Positions 35,448-43,179 of a stretch of 64,000 bases of DNA are shown here, in pieces. Origin of the DNA: Eubacterium xylanophilum ATCC 35991 (GTDB taxonomy: Bacteria; Bacillota; Clostridia; Lachnospirales; Lachnospiraceae). The stretch is from the NCBI RefSeq assembly GCF_000518685.1, contig NZ_KI912470.1, forward strand, positions 191,599 through 255,598, read 5' to 3'. A program made the position numbers and the translations under genes. Under the pieces are notes generated by a model that saw only the letters and a program-made list of their open reading frames with translations, was not told the DNA's origin and made no database searches. How positions within the stretch are numbered: the first letter of the stretch is position 1; each line of letters starts with the position of its first letter.

Positions 35448-35837
35448 GTGAACGCAAAGATGTTTTTTCGCGGTCTTGGAATAGGCATGGTTTTAACAGC
35501 GCTTATTCTATGTATTTTCTATAGACATGACAGTGAGGTTGATATTATACGGAAGGCAAAGCAGCTGGGAATGGTATTTCCAAATGTTGAGTCAGCTAGT
35601 GTAGAGTCAGCTGTCTCAGAACAAGCCAAACAACCCACACCAATTCCGACAGTAAAACCTACTGCAAGACCGAGAAAGGAAAAGAAAGAAGATAAGAAAG
35701 TGATTTCTACAAATGTAGAAACGAGCACATCTGAGATAAAGGATTCCAAGAAAACTAGGGAGATGAAGCAAAAGTTAGAAAAAAGTCGGCAGGATATAAC
35801 ATCTGCCTCAAGATATAATAATAGAAATGAGCAGTAA
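35448..35837 (+). CDS. Small membrane-anchored protein with MltG-like N-terminus
   Basis: The 129-aa product has an N-terminal membrane helix (FFRGLGIGMVLTALILCIFY) followed by DIIRKAKQLGMVFPN and a low-complexity Pro/Thr/Lys tail. The opening pattern resembles small Lachnospiraceae proteins often annotated as MltG-like, but no LysM or lytic transglycosylase domain is present, so no enzyme activity is claimed. The start is GTG 35448, because GGAGG at 35435-35439 is 8 bases upstream. The ATG at 35433 overlaps that ribosome site and has none of its own. Confidence 0.65.
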   Translation: MNAKMFFRGLGIGMVLTALILCIFYRHDSEVDIIRKAKQLGMVFPNVESASVESAVSEQAKQPTPIPTVKPTARPRKEKKEDKKVISTNVETSTSEIKDSKKTREMKQKLEKSRQDITSASRYNNRNEQ

Positions 35838-35887
35838 ATTGCTTTATTTTTACAAAACAAAACAACAAGAATAGGAATGATAGTATT

Positions 35888-36727
35888 ATGAAGGTGATAG
35901 AAGGACAGGCTTTTGATGAAGAGAGAGCCTTATATAATGCTGTGGATACAAGAGTTGAAAATTGCATATTTGATGGCCCCGCAGATGGGGAGTCTGTATT
36001 AAAAGAGTCGCGTAATATAGAAGTAGTTAATTGCAGGTTTTCTCTTAGATATCCTCTATGGCATGTTCAAAAGTTTTTAATGGAAGACGTGTCTATGGAT
36101 GAGTTGACTAGAGCTGCTATCTGGTATTCAAACTTTGGATATATTAATAATTGTACTCTTGGAGGAATCAAGGCGATTCGAGAGTGCAGTAATATCATAA
36201 TAGAGAATTGCAAAGTGAACTCTGTTGAGTTTGGTTGGAAGTCGCAGAATATAGTAATCAATGATTCTGAGCTTGAGTCAGAGTATATATTCTTTGACAC
36301 AAGAGATGCGGAACTAAATAACGTCAAAATGAAGGGAAAGTACTCTTTTCAATATATGGATAATCTCACAATTAACAATTCAATTCTAGACACCAAAGAT
36401 GCCTTTTGGCACAGTAAAAATGTCACGGTCAGGGATAGTGTGGTTAAGGGAGAGTATTTGGCATGGTTTTCAGAAGGCTTAACTCTTATAAATTGTCAGA
36501 TTATAGGAACACAACCCCTTTGCTATTGCAAAAATTTACGATTAATTAATTGTACCATGGAGGAAACAGATTTGTCTTTTGAATATTCTGAAGTGGATGC
36601 AGACGTAAAAGGAAATATCATCTCTGTTAAGAATCCAAAATCAGGAAGAATCGTGGCGGACTCTATTGGAGAAATTATTAATGAAGATTCTGTTATGGAA
36701 TGTGACGCGGACATAATTATACGTTAG
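35888..36727 (+). CDS. DUF3737 family beta-helix protein
   Basis: The 279-aa protein is built from short repeats with an asparagine-cysteine ladder (ESRNIEVVNCRFSLRYPLWH, CSNIIIENCKVNSVEFGWKS, NLTINNSILDTKDAFWHSKN), indicating a right-handed parallel beta-helix. It begins MKVIEGQAFDEERALYNAVD, the typical DUF3737 start. There is no signal peptide, so it is probably cytosolic. The biochemical function is unknown. It is followed by a small membrane protein after 15 bases. It belongs to the accessory block between the motility operon and rpsB. Confidence 0.88.
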   Translation: MKVIEGQAFDEERALYNAVDTRVENCIFDGPADGESVLKESRNIEVVNCRFSLRYPLWHVQKFLMEDVSMDELTRAAIWYSNFGYINNCTLGGIKAIRECSNIIIENCKVNSVEFGWKSQNIVINDSELESEYIFFDTRDAELNNVKMKGKYSFQYMDNLTINNSILDTKDAFWHSKNVTVRDSVVKGEYLAWFSEGLTLINCQIIGTQPLCYCKNLRLINCTMEETDLSFEYSEVDADVKGNIISVKNPKSGRIVADSIGEIINEDSVMECDADIIIR

Positions 36728-36742
36728 CAAGGAGGAGTTTGT

Positions 36743-36952
36743 ATGCAGTTAAAGAAATTTAAAATATTCAGCAAAGTAGGAATTATCCTAGCATTAGTAC
36801 TTTTTCTTGCCATGAATTTTGTTTTGTTTGCTACAGGGCTTGGGAGATATATATTTCCGGCTATTATTCTTGGAGGTTTAGGTTTTTCTCTAATTATACT
36901 AATTGTTATATATGAGTTTGTCCGTCAGAATAAAAAAAATGACACTAGATAG
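36743..36952 (+). CDS. Small two-helix membrane protein
   Basis: This 69-aa product has two membrane helices (about residues 8-32 and 36-58) with a short charged C-terminus (EFVRQNKKNDTR). AAGGAGG is 8 bases before the ATG, so translation is likely. I do not recognise the family. It is the last gene of the accessory block and is followed 24 bases later by a terminator hairpin. No function is proposed. Confidence 0.65.
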   Translation: MQLKKFKIFSKVGIILALVLFLAMNFVLFATGLGRYIFPAIILGGLGFSLIILIVIYEFVRQNKKNDTR

Positions 36953-36976
36953 ATATGTCGCATTAATGAAAATACT

Positions 36977-37016
36977 ACGAGTCTACTAGGTAAATCCTAG
37001 TGGACTCGTTGCATTT
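36977..37016 (+). terminator. Terminator-like hairpin before rpsB
   Basis: ACGAGTCTACTAGG and CCTAGTGGACTCGT form a 14-bp stem with one G-U pair and a TAAAT loop. The stem ends 36977-37009 and is followed by TGCATTT, a short weak T-tract. It separates the accessory block from the rpsB transcription unit. Confidence 0.65.
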
Positions 37017-37083
37017 AACAAAACTTTTAGAGAAGACGATAAAAAATGCTTTTAGAGAAGCAATAATAATTGAAAAAAAGTTC

Positions 37084-37112
37084 TTGCATTTTAACATCTT
37101 ATGTGTTAAAAT
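37084..37112 (+). promoter_or_regulatory. Strong sigma-A promoter of rpsB-tsf
   Basis: TTGCAT (37084-37089), 17 bases, TAAAAT (37107-37112) with TG one base upstream (extended -10). Transcription should begin near 37118-37120. It lies 107 bases before the rpsB start and is the clearest vegetative promoter in this stretch. Confidence 0.8.
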
Positions 37113-37118
37113 ATTAAG

Positions 37119-37194
37119 CGTTGATTAAACACGTTGGCGGATCTTGTTTAAGGGTGCCGTGGTTTTGCGGTCTTAGAGGGATTTGAAGTCAACG
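37119..37194 (+). promoter_or_regulatory. Structured 5' leader of rpsB
   Basis: The leader starting at the predicted +1 can fold: an outer helix CGTTGA (37119-37124) with TCAACG (37189-37194), an inner hairpin TTAAACA (37125-37131) with TGTTTAA (37145-37151), and a small GCCG/CGGT hairpin. The rpsB ribosome site CGGAGG lies just downstream. E. coli S2 is known to repress rpsB-tsf through its leader. A similar autoregulatory role here is an inference from structure and position. Confidence 0.5.
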
Positions 37195-37225
37195 GAAGAA
37201 AATAACCAAACGGAGGTAAATAGTA

Positions 37226-37951
37226 ATGAGTGTTATTTCAATGAAACAGTTACTTGAAGCAGGTGTTCATTTTGGACATCAGACAAGAAGATGGAACCCT
37301 AAAATGGATGAGTACATCTACACAGAGAGAAATGGTATCTATATCATTGACCTTCAGAAGTCTGTAGGCAAAGTAGATGAGGCTTACAATGCAATCAAAG
37401 ATGTTGTTGCAGATGGCGGAAACATTCTTTTTGTTGGTACAAAGAAGCAGGCTCAGGATTCAATCAAGAATGAGGCAGAGCGTTGCGGAATGTACTATGT
37501 AAATGAGAGATGGCTTGGAGGTATGCTTACTAACTTCAAGACAATCCAGACTCGTATTAAGAGACTTAAAGATATCGAGAAGATGTCAGAGGACGGAACA
37601 TTTGATGTACTTCCTAAGAAGGAAGTTATCAACCTTAAGAAAGAGTGGGCTAAGCTCGAGAAGAACCTTGGTGGTATCAAAGATATGAAGGATATCCCAG
37701 ATGCAATCTTCGTTGTAGATCCTAAGAAAGAGAAGATTTGTATTCAGGAGGCTCACATTCTTGGTATTCCTCTTATCGGTATTGTTGATACAAACTGTGA
37801 TCCAGAAGAGCTTGATTATGTAATCCCTGGTAATGACGATGCTATTCGTGCAGTTAAGCTTATCGTTTCTAAGATGGCTGACGCTGTTATCGAAGCAAAG
37901 CAGGGTGAGACATTCACAGCTTCAGAGGACGAGGCTGCTGATGCAGAGTAA
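37226..37951 (+). CDS. rpsB: 30S ribosomal protein S2
   Basis: S2 is a small-subunit ribosomal protein. At 241 aa it is complete: the N-terminus [20 protein letters not shown] and the motifs [49 protein letters not shown] and [20 protein letters not shown] are characteristic. CGGAGG precedes the ATG by about 9 bases. Codon choice is strongly biased, as expected of a highly expressed gene. tsf follows after 29 bases. Confidence 0.99.
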   Translation: MSVISMKQLLEAGVHFGHQTRRWNPKMDEYIYTERNGIYIIDLQKSVGKVDEAYNAIKDVVADGGNILFVGTKKQAQDSIKNEAERCGMYYVNERWLGGMLTNFKTIQTRIKRLKDIEKMSEDGTFDVLPKKEVINLKKEWAKLEKNLGGIKDMKDIPDAIFVVDPKKEKICIQEAHILGIPLIGIVDTNCDPEELDYVIPGNDDAIRAVKLIVSKMADAVIEAKQGETFTASEDEAADAE

Positions 37952-37980
37952 TATAATATTTGTGAAAGGAAGTAAGTAAT

Positions 37981-38913
37981 ATGGCTATTTCAGCATCTAT
38001 GGTTAAAGAGTTAAGAGAGATGACAGGCGCCGGAATGATGGATTGTAAGAAAGCTCTTACAAAGACAGATGGCGATATGGATAAAGCAGTAGATTATCTT
38101 CGCGAGAACGGTCTTGCAAAGGCTGAGAAGAAAGCGGGAAGAATTGCTGCAGAAGGTATTGTTAAGACAACTATCAGCGCAGACGGCAAGAATGCTGCAA
38201 TCGTTGAGGTTAACAGTGAGACAGATTTCGTTGCTAAGAATGATAAGTTCCAGGATTTCGTAAAAGATGTAGTTGAGCAGATTAACACATCAAGCGCTGC
38301 TGATGTTGAGACATTCCTTGATGAGGCTTGGGCTAAGGATTCTTCTAAGAAAGTTAGTGAAGAGCTTGCATCTATGATTGCTACAATCGGTGAGAACATG
38401 AACATTCGTCGTTTTGAGAAAGTTGCTGCAGAAGATGGAATGGTTGTTGACTACATCCACGCTGGCGGTAAGATTGGTGTTCTCGTTGCAGCAAAGACTG
38501 ACAACACTGGTGACGAGGTTGTTGAGTGCCTTAAGAACGTAGCTATGCAGATTGCAGCTATGAATCCTAAGTACCTTTCAGCTGATGATGTATCAGAAGA
38601 GTACAAGGAGAAAGAGAAGGAAGTTCTTCTTGCTCAGGCAAAGAACGATCCTAAGAATGCAAACAAGCCAGATGAGATTATCGAGAAGATGATCATCGGA
38701 CGTCTTAATAAAGAGCTCAAAGAAGTTTGTCTTACAGAGCAGGTTTATGTTAAGGCTGAGAACAAAGAGACTGTCGCTAAGTATGTTGAGTCTGTAAGCA
38801 AGAGTGTTGGTACAACAATCGAGCTTAAGTCATTCGTTCGTTTTGAGACTGGAGAAGGTCTTGAGAAGAAGAATGAGGACTTTGCAGCTGAGGTTGCAGC
38901 ACAGCTTAAATAA
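37981..38913 (+). CDS. tsf: Translation elongation factor Ts
   Basis: EF-Ts recycles EF-Tu by promoting GDP release. At 310 aa it contains the N-terminal UBA-like domain (VKELREMTGAGMMDCKKALT), the core signature VEVNSETDFVAKNDKF, and the dimerisation/core regions to the end. Codon use matches rpsB. A clear intrinsic terminator follows 24 bases after the stop, closing the rpsB-tsf unit. Confidence 0.99.
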   Translation: MAISASMVKELREMTGAGMMDCKKALTKTDGDMDKAVDYLRENGLAKAEKKAGRIAAEGIVKTTISADGKNAAIVEVNSETDFVAKNDKFQDFVKDVVEQINTSSAADVETFLDEAWAKDSSKKVSEELASMIATIGENMNIRRFEKVAAEDGMVVDYIHAGGKIGVLVAAKTDNTGDEVVECLKNVAMQIAAMNPKYLSADDVSEEYKEKEKEVLLAQAKNDPKNANKPDEIIEKMIIGRLNKELKEVCLTEQVYVKAENKETVAKYVESVSKSVGTTIELKSFVRFETGEGLEKKNEDFAAEVAAQLK

Positions 38914-38937
38914 TTCTTATTAATTCAAGACTTTATG

Positions 38938-38968
38938 GGCATGAAGGGTTTATCTCTTCATGCCTTTT
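38938..38968 (+). terminator. Intrinsic terminator after tsf
   Basis: GGCATGAAG (38938-38946) and CTTCATGCC (38956-38964) form a perfect 9-bp stem with a 9-base loop, followed directly by TTTT. Read-through into the DAHP synthase gene is possible, as no promoter is obvious in the 38 bases between it and the next start. Confidence 0.85.
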
Positions 38969-39006
38969 GCATTGAACTTATAATTTTATATTTGAAGGAG
39001 AAAAAC

Positions 39007-40050
39007 ATGAACATCAATAAGAACATTCAGTTCGAAAGAAAGCTTGCACTTCCTGCAGAAGTTAAAGATATGATTCCTGTGGATGAAAGTGTAAAAAAAA
39101 CAATTACAAAGCGTAGAGAAGAGTTATTAGATATTTTTGCAGGAAAGGATGACAGACTTATTCTGATTATAGGTCCATGTTCTGCGGACAATGAAGATAG
39201 CGTAATTGACTATGTATCCAGACTATGTCCGGTTCAGGAAAAAGTAAAGGATAAGATTTTTATCGTACCAAGAATATATACCAATAAGCCTAGAACAACA
39301 GGAGCTGGTTATAAGGGAATGCTACATCAACCGGATCCTACTGCTAAACCAGACTTGTTCAAGGGTATTACTGCAACAAGACACCTTCATTTGAAGGCAG
39401 TCAAAGAAACTGGTTTTGTCTGTGCAGATGAGATGCTTTATTCTGAAAACTATAGATATCTAGATGATATCTTGGGTTATGTGGCTGTAGGTGCTAGAAG
39501 CGTAGAAGACCAACAGCATCGACTCACTGCCAGTGGTGTAAATGTTCCGGTGGGTATGAAGAATCCAACAAGTGGAGATTTTTCAATCATGATGAATGCC
39601 ATTATGGCTGCACAGCATTCTCATACATTTATTTACAGGGGCTGGGAAGTTCACACAGAGGGAAATCCGTACACACATGCAATTTTGCGTGGTTATACCA
39701 ATTCACACGGACAGTCCAAGGCAAACTATCATTACGAGGAATTGCTTAGATTGTGTGATTGCTATGATGAAAATGATTTTCTCAAGTTCCCTTCACTTAT
39801 TGTGGATACCAATCATGCAAATTCTGGCAAAAAGCCACTTGAACAGCCTAGAATTATCAAGGCAGTTCTCAATTCTGCAAGACATAATGACAGAATCAGC
39901 AAACTTCTCAAAGGTTTCATGATAGAGAGTTATATCGAAGATGGAGCTCAAGGTGTTGGAGATGGTGTATATGGTAAATCAATTACCGATCCATGTCTTG
40001 GTTGGGAAAAATCAGAAAAATTAATCTATGATGTAGCGGATATTATTTAA
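39007..40050 (+). CDS. aroF: 3-deoxy-7-phosphoheptulonate synthase (AroG/AroF type)
   Basis: This enzyme condenses phosphoenolpyruvate and erythrose 4-phosphate, the first step of aromatic amino acid synthesis. The 347-aa protein is the class I alpha (AroFGH) type: IGPCSADNEDSVIDYVSRL, PRTTGAGYKGMLHQPD, MKNPTSGDFSIMMNAI, SHGQSKANYH and FMIESYIEDGAQ. GAAGGAG at 38994-39000 selects ATG 39007. The frame stays open upstream to 38935, but that would cross the tsf terminator. Which amino acid inhibits it cannot be read from the sequence. The gene is monocistronic between two terminators. Confidence 0.95.
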   Translation: MNINKNIQFERKLALPAEVKDMIPVDESVKKTITKRREELLDIFAGKDDRLILIIGPCSADNEDSVIDYVSRLCPVQEKVKDKIFIVPRIYTNKPRTTGAGYKGMLHQPDPTAKPDLFKGITATRHLHLKAVKETGFVCADEMLYSENYRYLDDILGYVAVGARSVEDQQHRLTASGVNVPVGMKNPTSGDFSIMMNAIMAAQHSHTFIYRGWEVHTEGNPYTHAILRGYTNSHGQSKANYHYEELLRLCDCYDENDFLKFPSLIVDTNHANSGKKPLEQPRIIKAVLNSARHNDRISKLLKGFMIESYIEDGAQGVGDGVYGKSITDPCLGWEKSEKLIYDVADII

Positions 40051-40058
40051 TAATAATT

Positions 40059-40083
40059 GTCTTACAAGCAAAGCTTGTAAGAC
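40059..40083. repeat. Perfect inverted repeat after DAHP synthase gene
   Basis: GTCTTACAAGC and GCTTGTAAGAC flank AAA, an 11-bp perfect stem, 9 bases after the stop codon. There is no T-run on the + strand. It probably protects the 3' end, or acts together with the larger hairpin just downstream. Confidence 0.7.
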
Positions 40084-40103
40084 CAGCAATATGCGTTTCC
40101 ATT

Positions 40104-40155
40104 AAAATGACCAACCGACTCGAGACGTTGAAGTCTTGAATTGGTTGGTCATTTT
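40104..40155. terminator. Bidirectional terminator between convergent genes
   Basis: AAAATGACCAACC (40104-40116) pairs with GGTTGGTCATTTT (40143-40155). T-runs lie on both strands (TTTTTT on +, TTTT on -). The 26-base loop has a smaller internal stem (GACT/AGTC). It separates the + strand DAHP synthase gene from the - strand azlCD pair, and its right edge touches the azlD stop. Confidence 0.8.
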
Positions 40156-40470
40156 TTATATTATTAATTCAGTTATATATACTGCAATGCAAGAAATCAA
40201 TGCAACAATTATCAGCGACTTTGTTCTCGTTGAAGTTATAACTGCTATGATAAAACCAATTATTCCTGAGATTACATTGGATGTAACATAGAAAACTGCT
40301 GGAATTGTCATTGCAGCGAGAACAGTATAGGGAATATAGTGGAGAAAACTCCGTATCCTTTGATTATCAATCTTCTTGGAAAAGGCAACAAATGGCACTG
40401 ATCTTATGAGATAGGTAACAGCGACAAGTATTGCAAGATATGAGAAAAACTGAATATTATTCATCTTCAT
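40156..40470 (-). CDS. azlD: Branched-chain amino acid transport protein AzlD
   Basis: AzlD is the small subunit of the AzlCD exporter. At 104 aa with about four membrane helices it contains TYLIRSVPFVAFSKKIDNQR and RSFLHYIPYTVLAAMTIPAV, both typical of the family. The start overlaps the azlC end by 14 bases. A second ATG (at about 40464, reading MNNIQ) is possible. B. subtilis AzlCD exports branched-chain amino acids; substrate here is by homology. Confidence 0.93.
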   Translation of the reverse strand: MKMNNIQFFSYLAILVAVTYLIRSVPFVAFSKKIDNQRIRSFLHYIPYTVLAAMTIPAVFYVTSNVISGIIGFIIAVITSTRTKSLIIVALISCIAVYITELII

Positions 40471-41167
40471 TCACCTCACTTACGGGGAGTATTAAAGCAC
40501 CTACCAGAGCGGCGACAACTGCACAGATACTAATTGAAAAACCGACAGGAACGGTGTTTACAACAGGAACATAGTAAAAGAATAAGCTTAGCAATACAGA
40601 GATGAAGACAGTAATTGCAACCTTCATATCCTCAATAATTCCCGGTGTTATTATAGCTATAAACATTGCATATATGGTTATTCCCAGTGCGGTTATGATG
40701 CTTGCAGGAAGAACGTTGCCTGCTATTGCACCCAAAAGAGTTCCGGCTGTCCAGCCAATCCATGGCATAGTTGAAAGACCGCCAAAGTATGACCGTGTGA
40801 CTTCTTTTTTCATGCTGGCAACAGCGAATATTTCATCTGTTATAAAGAACCCATATAGAAGACGGAATATTTTTCCGAACTTTTCGTCCACTTTTTGTGA
40901 GAGTGAGATGCTCATAAAGGAATATCTGATGTTAATCGTAATCTGTGAGATAATGAGTTCGACAAATCTTCCCGGTGTGAGCATAACATCAATTGCCGAA
41001 AATTGTCCGGCAGATGTGAGAACAAGCATCGAAATCAGAAGTGCCTGCCACCAATAAAACCCCTTGGAAGTAGCTATCAAACCAAAGGTGAAGCTTACAC
41101 TTATATACCCCAATCCAATGGGAATTCCGTCTTTTAAACCTTTTAAATAGTTTTGCATAATATCCAT
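40457..41167 (-). CDS. azlC: Branched-chain amino acid exporter AzlC
   Basis: AzlC is the large subunit (236 aa) of the amino acid exporter, with about six to eight membrane helices. Family features include GIPIGLGYISVSFTFGLIAT, SAGQFSAIDVMLTPG and INIRYSFMSISLSQK. It is the first gene of a two-gene unit on the - strand, opposite to all its neighbours. A 15-base palindrome lies 38 bases upstream of its start and may be an operator. Confidence 0.93.
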   Translation of the reverse strand: MDIMQNYLKGLKDGIPIGLGYISVSFTFGLIATSKGFYWWQALLISMLVLTSAGQFSAIDVMLTPGRFVELIISQITINIRYSFMSISLSQKVDEKFGKIFRLLYGFFITDEIFAVASMKKEVTRSYFGGLSTMPWIGWTAGTLLGAIAGNVLPASIITALGITIYAMFIAIITPGIIEDMKVAITVFISVLLSLFFYYVPVVNTVPVGFSISICAVVAALVGALILPVSEVNEDE

Positions 41168-41204
41168 TCTTTCATTATTTTTTTAAAAAGCACTATTCTA
41201 GTGT

Positions 41205-41219
41205 ATCACAAATTGTGAT
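41205..41219. promoter_or_regulatory. Operator-like palindrome upstream of azlC
   Basis: ATCACAA-A-TTGTGAT is a perfect 7-1-7 palindrome between the divergent azlC and bactofilin genes, nearer azlC. On the - strand a TAGAAT -10-like hexamer follows it. In B. subtilis azlCD is repressed by the Lrp-type AzlB. The cognate regulator here is not visible in the window. Confidence 0.45.
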
Positions 41220-41242
41220 TTGTGTCGATGGAAAAAAATTAG

Positions 41243-41271
41243 TTGGAATTTTTGACCAAATAAGGTATAAT
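41243..41271 (+). promoter_or_regulatory. Promoter of the bactofilin gene
   Basis: TTGGAA (41243-41248), 17 bases, TATAAT (41266-41271): a good sigma-A promoter with a perfect -10. Transcription should start near 41278, leaving a leader of about 90 bases. Confidence 0.75.
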
Positions 41272-41282
41272 AATATAGTGTA

Positions 41283-41342
41283 TGCAACAAGGGGATGTAC
41301 ATCGAACCTGTAAAAGGGTCATATGATGTATATGTGTTTGCA
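41283..41342 (+). promoter_or_regulatory. Hairpin in the bactofilin 5' leader
   Basis: ATGTACATC (41295-41303) pairs with GATGTATAT (41325-41333) with one wobble, extended by ACC/GGT inside and by TGCAA (41283-41287) / TTGCA (41338-41342) outside. It occupies most of the leader and ends about 14 bases before the GGAGG site. The function is unknown. Confidence 0.45.
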
Positions 41343-41370
41343 ATAGTAGTATGGAACGGAGGATCGTTTA

Positions 41371-42405
41371 ATGAGTTTTTTTAAGGATTTAAAGGACGAT
41401 ATAGCACAGTCCATGGATGAACTCGCTGAGTCTCTCGAAGAGCAAGAGACAGAAAACCAGGACGCTAATAACCAGGATGAGGATCAAGCTAGTATCGAAG
41501 ACGAGGTTCAGCAGGAGATAGATTCTTTTTTGCAGGATGATGCAAAGCTCAATGATATCATGGAGGATGAGAATTCCAAGGAGGATGTTTCTCAAGAAAA
41601 GGATTCTATTGAGGATGAGATAAGTAAGATCGAGGAGAGCATACAGGCATTTAATATGCAGAATAAAGAAGAGGAATCTGAGGGAGATGATGTTTCCGAA
41701 GATTCTGACGGGGGAGAAGATATGGCAAGTGAAGAATTGGAAAATGATATTGAAGAATCTGAAGAAACTGAAGAAACTTTAGAAGAAGAGTTGGAAGAAG
41801 AGACTTCAGAAGAGGAAGAGACTTCAGAAGAAGAATTTAAAGAAGAAGAAGTCGAGGATTCACAGAATATTTTCGATGAAGATAATGTGGGGGATATGAC
41901 ATTGGAAGAGTATCAGGCCAAGATGGAGGAGGTGAATGCCTTCGAGACGGCAGACGGACCATCTGTTGATGAAACTACCGTTATTACCAAAGGAACCACC
42001 ATCAAGGGTGGAATTCAGTCGGATACCTCTCTTGTTGTCAAGGGAGTTATTGATGGTGATGTTGACTGCCTAGGAAAGCTTTCTATCATGGGTACAGTGT
42101 CCGGGGATAGTGAAGCATCAGAGATATTCGTGAGTACTCAGAGGCATGAGGGCAACCTTCGCAGTAGAGGAATTGTAAATATTGATGTTGGATCAGTTGT
42201 TGTGGGAGATGTAGAGGGTACTTCTCTTATTATCTCCGGCGCATTGAGAGGTAATATCATTGTAAATGGTCCGGTTGAGATCGATTCTACAGCGGTAGTA
42301 GTTGGAAATATAACTGCAAAATCAATTCAGCTCAACAGTGGAGCTGTGGTTGAGGGGAATATTTCACTAAAATACGCTGATGTAGATCTTGACAGCATCT
42401 TTTAA
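41371..42405 (+). CDS. Bactofilin-family polymer-forming protein with acidic N-terminus
   Basis: The first ~195 of 344 residues are extremely acidic (runs of E, D, S, e.g. ETEETLEEELEEETSEEEE) and probably disordered. The rest is a bactofilin beta-helix: VITKGTTIKGGIQSDTSLVV, GVIDGDVDCLGKLSIMGTVS, VVVGDVEGTSLIISGALRGN, AVVVGNITAKSIQLNSGAVV. Bactofilins polymerise without nucleotides and act as a cytoskeletal scaffold. The acidic arm is longer than in typical bactofilins. It starts from its own promoter, 30 bases before pyrH, and could be co-transcribed with the pyrH operon. Confidence 0.88.
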   Translation: MSFFKDLKDDIAQSMDELAESLEEQETENQDANNQDEDQASIEDEVQQEIDSFLQDDAKLNDIMEDENSKEDVSQEKDSIEDEISKIEESIQAFNMQNKEEESEGDDVSEDSDGGEDMASEELENDIEESEETEETLEEELEEETSEEEETSEEEFKEEEVEDSQNIFDEDNVGDMTLEEYQAKMEEVNAFETADGPSVDETTVITKGTTIKGGIQSDTSLVVKGVIDGDVDCLGKLSIMGTVSGDSEASEIFVSTQRHEGNLRSRGIVNIDVGSVVVGDVEGTSLIISGALRGNIIVNGPVEIDSTAVVVGNITAKSIQLNSGAVVEGNISLKYADVDLDSIF

Positions 42406-42435
42406 ATAATTTATGTATATTTAAGGAGAGAGAAT

Positions 42436-43140
42436 ATGAAATATAAGAGAGTATTGTTAAAGCTTAGTGGAGAGGCATTGTCCGGTGACAAGGGCACTGG
42501 ATTTGACGAGGCAACATGTGTAAAAGTTGCTGAGCAGATAAAGAAACTTAATGAAAGTGGATGTGAAGTAGCCATCGTTATTGGCGGTGGAAATTTCTGG
42601 AGAGGAGCTTCAAGTGATACTATTCAGAGAAATAAAGCAGATCAGATTGGTATGCTTGCAACAGTTATGAATTGTATCTACATGTCTGAAATTTGCAGAA
42701 ATGCGGGGATGATGACACAGGTTCTCACTCCGTTCGAGTGCGGATCATTTACAAAGCTTTTCAGTAGAGACCGCGTGGAGAAGTACTTCTCTAAGAATAT
42801 GGTGGTATTTCTTGCCGGCGGAACGGGTCATCCATACTTTTCTACAGACACAGCTACAGCACTCAGAGCTGTGGAGATTCAGGCTGATGTGATTCTTGCG
42901 GCAAAGTCAATTGATGGCGTATATGACAAGGACCCAGAAAAGTATCCGGATGCCAAGAAGTATGACACACTTCCTATCAGTCGTGTTATCGATGAAAAAT
43001 TAGCTGTTGTAGACTTAGCATCAGCTGTTCTCTGTTATGAGAACAAGATGCCTATGTGTTTGTTCTCACTCAACGAGGAGAATAGCATTATTAATTGTGT
43101 AGAGGGTAGATGTACCGGCACGACAGTTACGACAGATTAA
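42436..43140 (+). CDS. pyrH: Uridylate kinase
   Basis: PyrH phosphorylates UMP to UDP. At 234 aa it has the amino-acid-kinase-family motifs KRVLLKLSGEALSGDKGTGF, AIVIGGGNFWRG, DQIGMLATVMNCIYM, FLAGGTGHPYFSTDTATALR and KSIDGVYDKDPEKYPDAKKY, all typical of bacterial PyrH. AAGGAGAG precedes the ATG. It begins the pyrH-frr-uppS-cdsA-dxr-rseP-ispG-polC run. Confidence 0.98.
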   Translation: MKYKRVLLKLSGEALSGDKGTGFDEATCVKVAEQIKKLNESGCEVAIVIGGGNFWRGASSDTIQRNKADQIGMLATVMNCIYMSEICRNAGMMTQVLTPFECGSFTKLFSRDRVEKYFSKNMVVFLAGGTGHPYFSTDTATALRAVEIQADVILAAKSIDGVYDKDPEKYPDAKKYDTLPISRVIDEKLAVVDLASAVLCYENKMPMCLFSLNEENSIINCVEGRCTGTTVTTD

Positions 43141-43179
43141 TAATAAAAGAAAATAGATCATAATTTGGAGGTATATATT

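Noticed and set aside
40602..41057. A 151-codon + strand frame opposite azlC
   Set aside because: AzlC on the - strand has clear family motifs and its overlapping partner azlD; the + frame is a shadow.
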